A program made the position numbers and the translations under genes. This document shows positions 20,552 through 31,973 of a stretch of 64,000 nucleotides of DNA, piece by piece. The notes under the pieces were generated by a model. The model was given only the letters and a program-made list of their open reading frames with translations. It was not told the DNA's origin and searched no databases. Each line of letters begins with the position of its first letter. The first letter of the stretch is position 1. The stretch is taken from NCBI GenBank assembly GCA_016858145.1, contig JAEHOE010000043.1:1-64000 (forward strand), read 5' to 3'. Source of the DNA: Edaphochlamys debaryana (Eukaryota; Chlorophyta; Chlorophyceae; Chlamydomonadales).

Positions 20552-21649
20552 ACAGCGGCTGCTGGCTGCGACTCAGCAGGACGAGCTGGTCCTGTGCCAT
20601 GTTGTTTCACTGGCGACGCTGATGCGCCATTTGAGCTTTGACGTCAGTCGCTTACAGTATGATGAAAGTGAGTCTAGCACTGGCGCAAGCGTCGACAGGA
20701 GCAAGATGTCCTTTAGGCGTCGTTCGGGTGCTTTGCTGCGGTTGTCAAGCGTGCACGCAGGTATAGCAGGTATAGCAGGTATAGCAGTATACCCACACTA
20801 AACTGAATAGCCGAGGATTGTCTGTGCGGGAAACGTCCAATCATAGGTTGTCCATGTGTGCCGGAGCAGCGCTGCAGTCAACAGACGGCTGCGTGACGCA
20901 CCTTTCGATGTGTGGCAGAAGCGCTTACACTGTTGTGGCGGGAGTTCCCAGGCGGACCCCGGGTTCCGCCACCTCCGTCGCTCCGCCCTTGATCCACGCT
21001 GGGTACCTCCGCCCCACAACAGCGCCCTAGCCTTGCCATCCCGCCCCGCCCACCCCACTCTGCACCACGCAAGATGCGTGTCTTCCAGGAGGAGAAACAG
21101 CACAGCAATCCGAACAAAAGCGGGGACATGACCAGCCGTGGGGACGGTTTGATCATCACCCCGCGACCACACGTGCCCGCCCGCGCTCCATCAACTCGTG
21201 GCATCCTCCTCCTCTTTGTATCCCTCCTTGCAAGACAACCTCTCCGTACAACCTCACAAACGCCGGCCAAGAGCAAAACACGCGTTCCTCCAGAACTTTA
21301 TGCTCCACCCCAGCCGCTCCGTCCTCAACCGGCCCCCGTTAGCCTCCGACTCGCACCTCCCCCAGCCGAACCGCGTCATGGGTCCACTACGCTTGGGGAG
21401 AGGCCAACCACACGACCGGCACTCCAGTGACGCCTCCTTGCCTGCTGCTTCCCTGCGGCCTCCCTCAGGCCTCGCAAGCCCAACGGAAACCGCCGTAAGC
21501 TACGCAGCACAGCTCCGCCTTCCGCATCGTAGCTCCACAGCGCCTTGCGCGGTCGCTCCTGCGAGCAGCTTTCACAGCGCTGCCCATAGGCCCACCAGCA
21601 GCCCCCACGGGCTTCGCACAGCAGCCCGCTGTGCTGCTCTGGCCGCGCC
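20552..21649. other. Intergenic: promoter side of one gene, 3' side of SF3B4
   Basis: It holds a 10-bp microsatellite (20759-20790) and a TTACA (20925-20929), i.e. TGTAA on the minus strand, about 720 bp after the SF3B4 stop. That is a plausible polyadenylation signal. No gene seen. Confidence 0.5.
20759..20790 (+). repeat. Microsatellite, 10-bp unit (TATAGCAGG)n-like
   Basis: Three and a half copies of GTATAGCAG(G), ending in GTATAC. Confidence 0.85.
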
Positions 21650-24495
21650 TCACCGAGGCGGCGGCGGCATTCCGGGGGGAGGCGGCGGCATGCCTGGGGG
21701 CGGCGGTGGCATCCCCGGGGGCGGGGGCATGCCCATGCCCATGCCCATCCCGTACGGCGGTGGCGGCATCCCGCCGTAGCCACCGTACGGAGGTGGAGGC
21801 ATGCCGTACGGAGGCGGGTAGCCCTGCACAAGCAGCAGCGGGCACAACACGGCAGCGCTCAGCCTAGTGCCGAAACCGACCGAGGCCTGCTGTTGCGTTG
21901 AGAGCACGGAGACCCGTACTACCCCTGTGCTATGCACGGAAAGCCCCAGCCGCCCGCTCTAGCGCATGCTTGCGTTCCTGCTAACGGGTTGCACAGTTGT
22001 CTACGCTACTTGCAGGCAGACCTGCCGCACATCGCACCTGGAAGGGAGGTGGCGGCATGTGCCCAAAGCCTCCTGCGGGTAGCGGGAACGCGCACGGTGA
22101 CATTGCCAATTAGTAGCAGGGAGCAACAACGTCCGATAGTGCCGGTAGAGCCCAGCAGCCTGCCCCGCGCGACTCACCCCATGGTGCTGGCGGGGGCGGC
22201 GGCATGCCGTAGGGCGGCGGGTAGTTTGGCGGGGGCATGCCTCCCGGAGGGGGCGGCGGTGGCAGGGGAGCACCTGCGCTCGGGCAAAGGCGGGTACAGG
22301 TCAGCAACGAGGGAGGGCAAGGGCAGGGCGCGTTCCAGCAGCTCAACGCGGCGGTTATTCGGTGGCGCAACTCTCCTCACTCAGCTTTCTGCCCCCCCCC
22401 CCGCTTGCATTCCCCGCCGGCGAACAGGCTAAACTGCGGGCCCCGGAGGTGCCCTCGTGCCCCAACCCCCAAGACGCAGGCACTCCCTCAGTTGCCTCTG
22501 GCGCACAGGAACCCCGCCAGCCCCGCCATGCTAGGCACGTCTCAGCACAGAACGCGCTCTCAGGGGCTGTCCCGTTCCATCAAGTCTTTCCCCCCCAGCG
22601 CCCTCAGAGCTCGATGCCCCGCTCATGACTGCCCGCCGCCGTAGCAACCCCGCAATCCCCTCCCCTCACCCGCCACCCCCCTCACCCGCCGCGAAGCCCG
22701 AGGGCGCCACCACCGGCACCGGCCCCAGCGGCGGCTGCCCGACCTGCTGCCCCTTGAGCTTGGGCCCCTCCGCGAACAGCGTGTTGGGGCGGCTCTGCGC
22801 CGCCTGCTTCTCGCGCTGCTGAGCGGCCAGCAGGCGCTCCGCGGGGGTGCCGTGGCGCTCGCCTGCGGCAGGAGAGGGCAGACTTGGGTGAGGGCGGGAG
22901 GTGTGGTAGTGCGTGAGGGTGTCGGTGCCGTGCAGGGTAGGAGCTGGGCACCTGGCGGTTAAGTATATCCAAGCCCCCCAACCTCATTGAGCAACAAAGC
23001 TGCGTTACCCCGAAGTATGTGAACCTCTTCGACGGACCCCGCCCTGCAAACCCGTCGCCTCCCGCTCCGCCCAGCGCACCCTTGGTGTCCTTCTTGAACG
23101 CGTACGACACCGTGATGGCCCGACCGCACAGGTGCTGCCCGTTCATGGCCTCGATGGCAGCGTCGCTGGCCTCAAAGCAGTCGTACGACACGAACCCGAA
23201 GCCGCGGCTGTTGCCCGTGTCAGGGTCGCGCATGATTTTGGGCGTATTGACGATGACGCCAAAGGCTGAGAAGGTGTCGTACAGGAGCTGCGAGAGGCGG
23301 AGAGGTCGGGTCGGGGGCCGGCGGCTTGGCGAGGTAGGGTGTGATGGGATGCTGCCGACAGGGTGGGTACTAATGGCGGGGGCCCTTCACCCTAGCGTCT
23401 CAACGTCAAGTTTCTCATGGACGGCCTCCTGCCACTGAGTGCCCCGACGCCACACGCCCCTGTCACCCATGTCCCCATTGGCCCCCCCTCTCATCCCTCC
23501 CGCACCTTCTCGTCCACGTCAGGGTCCAGGTTGCCGATGAACAGGTTGGCGCCCACGTCAGCCTGTCGCTTGTCCTGGCTGGCCTTGTTGACACGGATGG
23601 CCTTGCCATACACTTTGATCATGTTTAAGATCTTGATGGCCTGTGGACAGGCGCCACGGCAAGGGCGGCAAAGCGCGTGGGTCAGGGATGAGGCCCGGGT
23701 GGAAGGTTGCGGCCTGCCCCCCTTGAGCCCCTGGCAGCATCAAGCTGTGCACGTTAGCTCCCTCGTCCCGGTAACCAGGTCTCGCATACGCGCGCCTGAA
23801 GCAGACGCGCTGCATTGCTCGCCGCAATCCTGGCGGAGCTTCTTTTCCACCCCTACAGGCCCCGACACCGAGAGGCCCATGCTGCTGCCGCCGGAGCTCC
23901 CCGCCCGCCCCCCTGCGCGGACTCATAACCCGGCATGCAGCTGGGAGCAGGCCAAGCCCCAGCAGCCTCCGACCGAATGTGTGCCTCGTCAGGGCCGTGC
24001 GTCACCCGCTCCCTCGCGCCCTCAGCGAGCCCTCAGGCCCACGCTTGCCAACCAAGGTACCCACGTAGTCTGCATCCTCTTCCCCCTTGAACTCCACGAA
24101 GCCGTAGCCCTGATGCTGGTTCGTAACTCTGTCCTTGGGCATGTACACGTTGACTGCGGGCAAGCCGCGTTGGGGGGAGGGGGAACCGACAGGTGTAGGC
24201 ACCCCAAGGCTTGTCTGGGACTCCTGTACGTGCACCATGCCAAGCGCACCCATACGCACCAACAGGTCCTGCTTGCGTGAACAGCTCCCATACTAGCTCC
24301 TCGGTGACCTGCGGCACATTGCACGAAGATCGCTACACTGCCGCACAGTTCCTCGCCTTCCAGAGCACGCGCCTGAACATCAAGGTTGCCAACGTAGACG
24401 GTCGCCTCTTGGTTGCGGTCCTGCGCATGCTGGCCGATGAGGTTCGCGCCGACGCCCGGCGCGATGCGGCCACCAGCTGTTCCAGTCCCCGACAT
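21650..24495 (-). CDS. SF3B4: Splicing factor 3B subunit 4 (SAP49/SF3b49)
   Basis: A subunit of the U2 snRNP SF3b complex that binds pre-mRNA near the branch site, in the nucleus. Nine exons join in phase to 361 residues: 24495-24373, 24308-24260, 24153-24065, 23640-23506, 23287-23080, 22862-22686, 22273-22178, 22072-22038 and 21823-21650. RRM1 (about 33-107) has VYVGNL and GYGFVEF as RNP2/RNP1. RRM2 (about 118-196) has LFIGNL and GFGFVSY. The intervening and following family signatures are very well kept ([35 protein letters not shown]). The C-terminus is a Pro/Gly/Met/Tyr-rich tail (PPYGMPPPP repeats), as in SF3B4 orthologues. The first intron appears to be GC-AG, and exon 8 is only 35 nt. 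The human protein is somewhat longer (424 residues), mainly in the tail. Confidence 0.96.
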
Positions 24496-25705
24496 TGTAG
24501 CTATATGATGGTTATTACAGCACTAGGGGTGCAAGCAAGAGGTAACGCAGAGTTTGGCGGCCATGCTTCTGTGTTTGCTCTTTTGTTCCGGCGGTGAGCA
24601 CAGTCTGTGAAGTCAGAAATAGTTGCAATGCAGTGTCAAGGCAGCGTTGCGTGACATGCGCGCGCACGAACCCATGCGGTGCCCGCGAGGGCCCGCACGC
24701 CCCCCCCCGCGTCTGCCAGTTCCCCTTCCCCCCCCCTTTCCCCCTTGCCACGTTGTTCTCTCGACTATCCCCCCCTTGACGCTGGTGCAGCTTCAAGAGC
24801 CTTGAAACAACTCTTCCCTTCGCCCTTCGTCTGCCGTGCGCTGGTGAGGTCGAATGCCCTAAGTGCCATGGCAAGCCAAGCCGATAACAAGCCAGTCCCT
24901 TAGAAGCAGGATGTCGGACCTGCAGGCGCCGAGTATGCCCTTTTGCACTGCGCTGCATTACGCTTCGCTCTCGAACCCTTTGCCGTCAGCCCGTCTAGTG
25001 CATAAAAAGTAAGGCTGAGCGGGCAAGACTAGGAGGCTTGGCCCTGCTTGGCAGTGCTGTTCCTATGAAATCCCGGTGAAGCTGTGACCATACCCGAGGT
25101 GCTGAGTAGGCAAGGCTCGCTCTGCGTACTGGCTATGTCCCTGGCTGCGCCCGTGCTGCACCGCCGTGTGCTGCGTGGGGGCTACGCCCACGAGCCCCTT
25201 AAGGCTTTCCTCACCATACAGGACCCCGAATGCACCGCAACATACAGTCAAGTAATTGCATTTCATCAAGTGTATTGAAGACCTCGCTGCCTCCTGCCCA
25301 TATGGCCGCCCCCCACCTCAACGCATGCCTCACCGAGAAGGCACAGCACCCGGGATGTCATGAGCACGCGAACACCAGTCCATATGTGCCTTACAGTCAT
25401 CCAGAAACCAGACCCCGACAAACCCTCTAGCGAAGATCCGTCTCCCTTGCTCCCTTGCTTGCGCCCTTGCAGTCAGAGGCCCAACCCCGGTGCGGCCCCC
25501 CGAACACGTTACTCCCTGAACCCAGCCAAACACACGGAGGAGACTTGCGCGCGCGCTGAGCTCCTAGACACCGGATACTCCCTGACTCTATCCTACTTCA
25601 TAGGCCCAGACCCTCGGCTAGTCACACAAATTGCTTGACGCATGCCCTAGGCCCACTCACACGGTGGACACCGTAAACCGACCGCTGGGCTGTGCGCTAG
25701 CGTCC
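24496..25705. other. Intergenic between SF3B4 start and 14-3-3 stop
   Basis: It contains the promoter side of SF3B4 and the 3' UTR of the 14-3-3 gene. There are poly-C/CT tracts near 24700-24780. No gene seen. Confidence 0.5.
25391..25395 (-). terminator. Candidate polyadenylation signal (TGTAA) of 14-3-3 gene
   Basis: TTACA on the plus strand reads TGTAA on the minus strand, 311 bp after the stop codon. TGTAA is the usual poly(A) signal of chlamydomonadalean nuclear genes. Confidence 0.45.
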
Positions 25706-26533
25706 TCAGCTCCGGTTCTTGTCCTCATCCTGCATTTCTGACGTCCACAGCGTGAGGTTGTCCCGCAGAAGCTGCATGATGAGCGCGGAATCCTTGTAGG
25801 AATCCTCGCCGAGCGAGTCCAGGTCGGAGATGGCCTCATCGAAGGCCTTCTTGGCCAGCGAGCAGGCAAGCGCGGGCTGGTTCATGACCTCGTAGTAGAA
25901 GACCGAGAAGTTGAGCGCGAGCCCGAGCCTACATGTGCACGTTTCGAGAGTAAGAGCCAGGCCTGCATGGACGCCCCAGGACGCACCCGTAGCCCAGCGA
26001 GAGTCCTACCGGATGGGGTTGGTGGTGGGCAGCTCGTCGGCCTTCTCCTGCGCGACCTTGTAGGCTGCCAGAGTCATCTCCGCGGCGGCCGACTTGGCGT
26101 CGTCCACCTTATACTCGGACAGGTAGCGGTGGTAGTCCGCCTTCATCTTCAGGTAGAAGACCGCAGCCTCGGTCGTGGAGGCGCTGGGAATCAGGTGCTT
26201 GTCGAGGAGGTCCAAGATCTCCTGGCAAATTTTGTCGAGCTCAGCCTCCACCACGCCACGGTACTTCTTAATCATGCCCACACGCTTCTCGTTGCCCTTA
26301 GCCTGCTCGCTTTGCTCGATGCTCTGCAGAATGCGCCAGCTCGCGCGCCGGGAGCCAACCAGGTTCTTGTAGGAGACCGAGAGCAGGTTGCGCTCCTCCA
26401 CCGAGAGCTCCTGCTCGTTAGCCAGCACGGCCACCTTCTTCATCTCCTCAACCATGTCCTGGTAGCGCTCAGACTGCTCAGCGATTTTGGCGCTGTAGAG
26501 CGCGAGCTCGCGCGAGGTGCTCTCAGCGGCCAT
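25706..26533 (-). CDS. 14-3-3 protein
   Basis: A phosphoserine/phosphothreonine-binding dimeric adaptor in the cytosol and nucleus. Two exons (26533-26010 and 25928-25706, TGA at 25706-25708) give 248 residues, the usual family length. Both family signatures are present: [10 protein letters not shown] at about 48-57 and [20 protein letters not shown] at 219-238. The basic phosphate-binding pocket (Lys56, Arg63 and the downstream Arg/Tyr region) is intact, as is [17 protein letters not shown] across the splice junction. The C-terminal tail is short and acidic (QDEDKNRS). The start MAAES is the first ATG after an upstream stop-containing region. No partner gene adjoins it. Confidence 0.98.
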
Positions 26534-28203
26534 GGCTACGGTGTGTCACTACGCGCCTAAATGGCAGTTCGGGTGTTGCGCTGCGTTGTGCTTGGGGCGA
26601 CTTGGGCTCAAGCTCAAAGTTTGCGCCAAGCTGCCGTACGCCATGTGCGGAAGCCGTCTTTCAGGCCCTGTTGCGTTTGACCACTAGCAGACCCGCAAGC
26701 AGACCCTGGACACAGCCCTGGGTCAGCGGGAGCTGACCCCCGCACCAACATTGCGTTTTGAAGCCGTGGCCTGGGCCGCGCAGCGTCGAGTGTGGCCGCA
26801 TCAAACCCACTACTGACATCTCTGATTGATACAACTGCGAGCCTAACTGCAAAGCTCGTCACCGGGGGGCATGTGCTCTTTTGGCGGGGTCTTACTTCTC
26901 GCAGACGCTTGTCATGCAATGGCTACCCAAGCCTCAGCTTAACCAACGAGCTCCTGTGGATGCGTGCCTTCCCTTCACGGAGGCGAAACGACCATCGGCA
27001 TGTGCATGCGGGAATCCTCGCAACAGCGTGTGGATGCCATGCACCTCCCTAATAGAAAGCATGGGCAGGACCAGGGTTGAACAGATGTCGGCGATGCAGT
27101 TGGGCGGAGGCGGGGAGCGGCATGTGTCTCACCTCACAAAGCCAGCGCAGCGCTGGCCCGCGTCCTTTCCTTTGCTCGCCCCCCCCCCCCCTGTCGACCT
27201 GCGCCGCTTTGTACAGCCCGGGGGCTCCGCCATGGCTCCATAACCTTGCAAACCGAGGAGGGTACCCCGTTCATAGGCGGCTACGCTTCACAGGCATTTC
27301 GTATCAGCTTACGACATGCGATGCAACGACTCCGCGGCACTACGCCCCGTTGTCTAAAGTAATAACCCCCCGTCGAGACCTCGCAGCCCTCGCAGGTTCA
27401 ACTGGCAGTCAGCACGGGCAGACTGACTAAGGAAGGAGAGAGAGAGCCTTCGCAGAGGCTGATGGGGCGCAGGCAAGAAGACTAATGCTAGCTAGCTGGT
27501 ACGCGTCAGGCACGTCAGGCATGCAGGTTCTCTTGAAGAAGATCCCCCGAGGCAGTCCTTCCCTGTCGTTTGGTCTGGTGCTTCTGGCCCGCTTCTCGTA
27601 AAGGGGTCCAGGAATGGTCATCCCAGGGGGAGGGCTGAGACAGCAACGAAGCAAAGCGCTTGGATTTGTGGTGGTCCACCACTGCAGGCTCTACCCGCTC
27701 ACCGCAGACTCTACCTCTCTCTCACTTCTTTCTATCACAACGCAGCAGCCGTGGCAGACGGGGCGGAGGGGAAGAGGAGGAGGAGAGGGCAGGGGCGCGG
27801 TCACGGGGGCGGGGGCTGGTCTGCCATGTCCAGGGGCAGGCGGCGGGGTCGCGCAGGTATACCGTACATATTGGTAATTACCGCGCACCCCTTCCGGTCA
27901 GACATTTCCAGGCAGTTTCGCGCACCCCCCTTGGCATTTCCGGTCGTGTCGCGCAGGCGGGTGGGGGGTTTCTGAACTGTCCGCGCACGCCGCTGTGGAT
28001 GGGCTTCGTGCCGTAGGATAAGCGGGGAGCAGGGTAGGGCACGTACAGCAGCTAGCAAACCCCCCTGCCAAGGGCTCCACGGCGCTAATGAGAGCAAAAC
28101 ATGCCCGTTTCAGCTGAGTGCTGTTCTTGCTAGCACGCCGGGATTTTGGGCTGCTCCGCGCAACCCCCCCTTAAGTGCGCGAAACTGCAAATGTGGCCCA
28201 ATA
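26534..28203. other. Intergenic, no gene seen
   Basis: Upstream region of 14-3-3 and then low-complexity, C/G-run-rich sequence. Short open frames are inconsistent and not conserved-looking. Near 27870-27990 the phrase GCGCACCCC recurs three times, as in decayed repeats. Confidence 0.5.
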
Positions 28204-28323
28204 ATGAATTATATGTGCGCTGTGATGCCGGCAAGGTACGGTAGGTGGGTAAGGGCGGCCAGGTCGGAGCGGGAGTTGGCTCGGTCCCAGCGGTGGAAGT
28301 GGTTGGCTTGGGGATGTCGGTGC

Positions 28324-28419
28324 AGGATGTGGGCCGCCTTCATCCAGCGCGACCGCGCGCTGCACCGCGTGGCCCAACAGCTGACGCACGGGCGGCGGCA
28401 GGAGGAGGTGGTGGTGGGC
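28324..28419 (+). pseudogene. Possible upstream fragment of Fanzor/TnpB-like nuclease
   Basis: After a good acceptor (GGTGCAG) an open segment encodes WAAFIQRDRALHRVAQQLT and then GRRQEEVVVG. In algal TnpB-like proteins, as I remember them, a helix of this kind precedes the RuvC core. The frame is then lost, although an RRGKGG phrase follows here and again near 28935. It lies 2.2 kb upstream of the zinc-ribbon exons, with an L1 fragment and an inverted repeat between. The assignment rests mainly on the downstream exons. Confidence 0.35.
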
Positions 28420-29176
28420 TAGGGGGCGTGGGCTTAAGGCGGGGGAAAGGGGGGCTCGCCCATCTCGACCATGGGCGGAGGCGCCCCCAGAGCTGTTCCC
28501 CAGGGTCAGCTGTTGGGTCCAGCGGCAAGTGGCGAGTCAACTCCTCCACTCAGGGCGTTACAACACAACAGCGTCAAGCCGTCAGCAGTGCTTCCCCAAG
28601 CCCTTCGCCAAGCGCAAACCCTTCCCCTAGCGCAAACGTCCTCGCCTTTCCCCAGGCGCTGGCTTCCCCAGGCTTCCAAGTGCACCCATTTTCCCGCCAA
28701 CCCACATCAGCTGCGGCTTCTCCGGGCTCTCCGGGCTCTCGCTTTGGCCCACCGCTCTCGCCGCATATGCAGGTGACGCTGGTGCTGTCGTGGGGGGGTC
28801 GGTGGACCGCGGTGATTCGGGGGACCCGCGACGGAGACTCGGGGAGAGCGGGGAGCCCGGCAACAGCAGCCATGCCCTACGGTTGGAGGTGCTGATCAAG
28901 CTTCGAGCGAGCGGGCTGGGGTTCGTGGGATTTCGGCGGGGGAAAGGGGGGCAATGGTGACAAGTCCGAGGCCGACAGACTGCATGCGGCCTTGACTGCT
29001 TGTCTTCAGGAGGAGTGGGGTGCTCTGGCAGCGCGGGTCAGGACGCCAGCGTCGAAAGGTGCGTCCACAGCGCAGCCGGGGAGCGTTGATGATCAGACAG
29101 AGAGACAGACAGATGTTAAATGTGTTGACCCAACCCGCACGCTCCGTTAGGGCCAGAGTCGGGCCACACCAAGAAC

Positions 29177-30046
29177 TCAGATACGACTAGCTCTCCGCTG
29201 TAAGACCCGATGGAAGAAGCTCCCAAGAGCACGTGGGCATTGCTGCCAAAAGGAACCCACATCACCTCCATGGAAGCCCAAACCAGACTCATGCCGAATC
29301 TGCTCATAGCCCTCACACTCGAACAACACATGAAGCTCATCTTCCACACCTTGATAGCATATCTTGCACACACGCTCTGACCGCTGTAATCGACTGGCAT
29401 CACGGGAAACGGCCAAAGGCCAAACGCACACCCTGAACCTGGCCATTGCACGCATATGCTCAAGAGGCAAAGCAGAACGAAGATACCGCGCAGCTCCATC
29501 AGCCTTCATCCAAGCGCTGTACCGGCATAGCGTCACTCCTTCCCCAGTCCAAGTGCGGGGATCCGAGTGCTCCTGCGGCCCCGTCCACTCCCAGCACTCC
29601 GCCATCAACCGCTGCCGAAACGCATCCAGAACCCACTCCACGTTGAGCAAATGAGCCGTATCCCGCAATTGAGGTGCAGCATCACCACCACCAGCTGGCC
29701 ACTCGTACCCAAGAGCACCTAAGACCCGAAGCATCTTGTCAGCCCAACAATCCAACTCAGGCCGCCCCTTAAACTTCAGGGCCAACCCTACATCAGCCAC
29801 AAACGTAGTTCGATAGGCAGACCCAGGATCCTTCACCAGCCGAATCCAGAAACCACATGCCAATGCTAACCAATGATACTGCAACGGGAGCTGCCCACAC
29901 TCACGAAACAAGAGCCGCAACGGAGGCTTCGCCGCTCCCACACACACCTTCAGGACTCCGCCCCTCTAACAGGCGAGCGACACGATCAGGTCCCCACAAC
30001 TCAGCGCCGTAGGACAACACAGCCCGTACCTGCGTCTCAAAACAGC
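29177..30046 (-). pseudogene. 3' fragment of an L1-type non-LTR retrotransposon ORF2
   Basis: The end of a LINE reverse-transcriptase ORF on the minus strand. VRAVLSYGAELWGPDRV (near 30035-29985) is the conserved post-RT motif. The frame changes near 29945, and the C-terminal part follows with a zf-RVT-type cysteine block (RVCKICYQGVEDELHVLFEC, around 29390-29330), ending at a stop at 29177. The missing RT catalytic core (no YxDD) and the frame break mark a 5'-truncated, dead copy. Its 5' edge coincides with the start of the inverted repeat at 30058. A CAGACAGAGAGACAGACAG stretch lies just beyond its 3' end. Confidence 0.8.
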
Positions 30047-30057
30047 TATTCCTCAAA

Positions 30058-30606
30058 GCTGCTTCCCCAAAGCTGCCCTTCCCCAGGCTGCCATTCCTCA
30101 AAGCTGCTTCCCCAAGCCCGTTTCCCCAAGCTGCTTCCTTCAAGCTGCTTCCCCAAGGGCGCTTCCTCTAAGCTGCTTCCCTTCCCCAGGCTGCCCTTCC
30201 CCAGGGGCTGCCCTTTCCCAGGGGCTGCACGCTTCCCCAGAGCTGCCCTTCCCCAGGGGCTGCACGCTTCCCCGGAGCTGCCCTTCCCCAGGGGCTGCAC
30301 GCTTCCCCAGAGCATAGCGGCAAGGGGCCAGATAAGTGTTGGGTATCGAGGAAACCGTAAGCAAGCAGAAAGCCCGGCGAGATCCCGAAGTTGTGAGGCG
30401 CCAGCTCCTCCCGACATACTGAAATGTTAAGATAAGTGTCCGAAGAAGCGTGCAGCCCCTGGGCAAGGGCAGCCTGGGGAAGGGAAGCAGCTTTGAGGAA
30501 GCGCCCTTGGGGAAGGGGCTTGGGGAAGGGCAGCTTGGGGAAACGGGCTTGGGGAAGCAGCTTTGAGGAATGGCAGCCTGGGGAAGGGCAGCTTTGGGGA
30601 AGCAGC
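30058..30606. repeat. Long imperfect inverted repeat (arms ~160-180 bp)
   Basis: The left arm 30058-30235 (AAGCTGCTTCCCC-rich) is inversely repeated at 30445-30606 (GGGGAAGCAGC-rich), with the order of short motifs kept along most of the arm. The spacer is about 209 bp and contains three copies of a unit of about 35 bp with GGGGCTGCACGCTTCCCC. A transcript would fold into a long double-stranded stem. Confidence 0.85.
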
Positions 30607-30668
30607 CTGGGGAAGGGCAGCTTGGGGAAGGGCAGCCTGGGGAATCCCCACGCCCGTTTCCCCCGCCG

Positions 30669-31721
30669 AAAGCCCACGTCCTGATAATCGACGAGTACAG
30701 GACTAGCAAGGTGAGAGGGCTCAGTAGGTTGGCTCGCCCCTTCAGGGGCAAGACAGGGCTTTTGGGGTCTAAGGCACCCCCCGCCCTACAGGTCTGCGTA
30801 GTCTGCGACACACGCCCTACGCCACAACCAAGCGCCTCGCTTCGTTGATGTCTTCTACCCCCCGCCCTTAGTTTAATTCGTCCCGGATAATTCGCCCGCC
30901 GGGACGAGATGGGGGAGCGAGAAGGGAAGGGTAGTGCAAAGGCCGCGATTTCCCGCGCAAGTATAAGCGATGCGCCGTTTTGGTCTGGCGGCCGCGAGCG
31001 CTGTTGCGAACTGCCTCGCAAGAGGCAACCGGTTGTATACGCTGTGTCCGCCCGATAGCGTTATCCTATTTGGCTGTGAAAAAGTTTGCCTGGATGGCCG
31101 CATGTCCGCCGTCGCGACCATACTTTGCGAACGGCGCCGACGACGCTAGAGCATATAGCAGGCTCACTGTTGTGATTGATCCCATCCCGCCGCCATCCCG
31201 CCACGTCTCACGCGGCTGTGTTTATTTCGGGGGGCGAGCCCACCTCGCTGCGCAGCAGGAGGTTTGCTTGACATTGTCGCCACATGGCCGCCACTTCGCA
31301 TCCCGCCTTACACAATGCCCTTCCTACTTGCGCAATCCAACACACAGACGAGCTACAACTGCGGGCACCAGGACATGGTGCTGACAGGTGCTGAGGAACG
31401 GACTGGCGGGCCTGAGGATGGGCCAGCGGGCCTGGTCGGTGAACGACTGCAACAGTTGCTTCACAACCTGGGTAGGTGGGGGTGTGTGGGTAGGATGAGG
31501 ACGGTCCTTTGGGGCTTGGCGGGGTTGGTGTGCGGACGGCTGCTTGGGTGGACTTGTCTGGACTAACGCGCAATAACCCGCAATCCAACCCCATTCCCAC
31601 GTCCCCCCAGAACCGCGACGTCTCCGCTGCCAACGTGATCCGCATTCTCCTCCTGCTGAAGCTGCTGGGCTTCAGCCGGCCGGCCGCGCTGGAGCGGCCG
31701 CCGGCTGTGGACCCAGGCTGA
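30669..31721 (+). pseudogene. Fanzor/TnpB-like RNA-guided nuclease, C-terminal exons
   Basis: TnpB-family proteins (Fanzor in eukaryotes) are RuvC-type DNA nucleases guided by an RNA made from the element. Exon 30669-30710 encodes AHVLIIDEYRTSK. It splices at GTGAGA/CTACAG (intron 30711-30791) to VCVVCDT, giving the family pattern D-E-Y-R-T-S-K-V-C-x-x-C. A later exon (31388-31471) encodes the second half of the zinc ribbon (DCNSCFTTW), and intron 31472-31610 joins it to 31611-31721 (NRDVSAANVIRILLLLKLLG...), the RuvC-III signature with its catalytic Asp codon at 31617-31619, then a TGA. Between 30846 and 31387 the frame is not continuous (stop at 30846-30848, no good donor), and I could not find the N-terminal RuvC-I/II parts intact. 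So it is probably decayed or has an unresolved exon. Confidence 0.65.
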
Positions 31722-31973
31722 GGGCCCAAACAAAGAGCAGCGGCGGCGGAGGGGGACATGTAGCGGGTGGCTTGTGGGCAGTAGCGGATGGGAGACGGAC
31801 ATCTTCGCTTTCAACCTTTTAAGCGGTGCATGTGTTTGTGCACCCAACCCAACCGGCCAAGTCCGGCATTGCGGGGTTGCGAAGGCCCCTAACTCATGGC
31901 GGCGTGGGTTCAGTCAATGCGCTGTGGGGCGTAGTGCTTGATTGCGCGGCCCCAGTGCTGCCCGGCATCGCAA

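Noticed and set aside
20495..20600. Alternative start ATG at 20600 for the membrane protein gene
   Set aside because: It gives an exon ending in phase 1, which does not join the EVLAPFLDSL frame of exon 2; the ATG at 20551 joins in phase 0.
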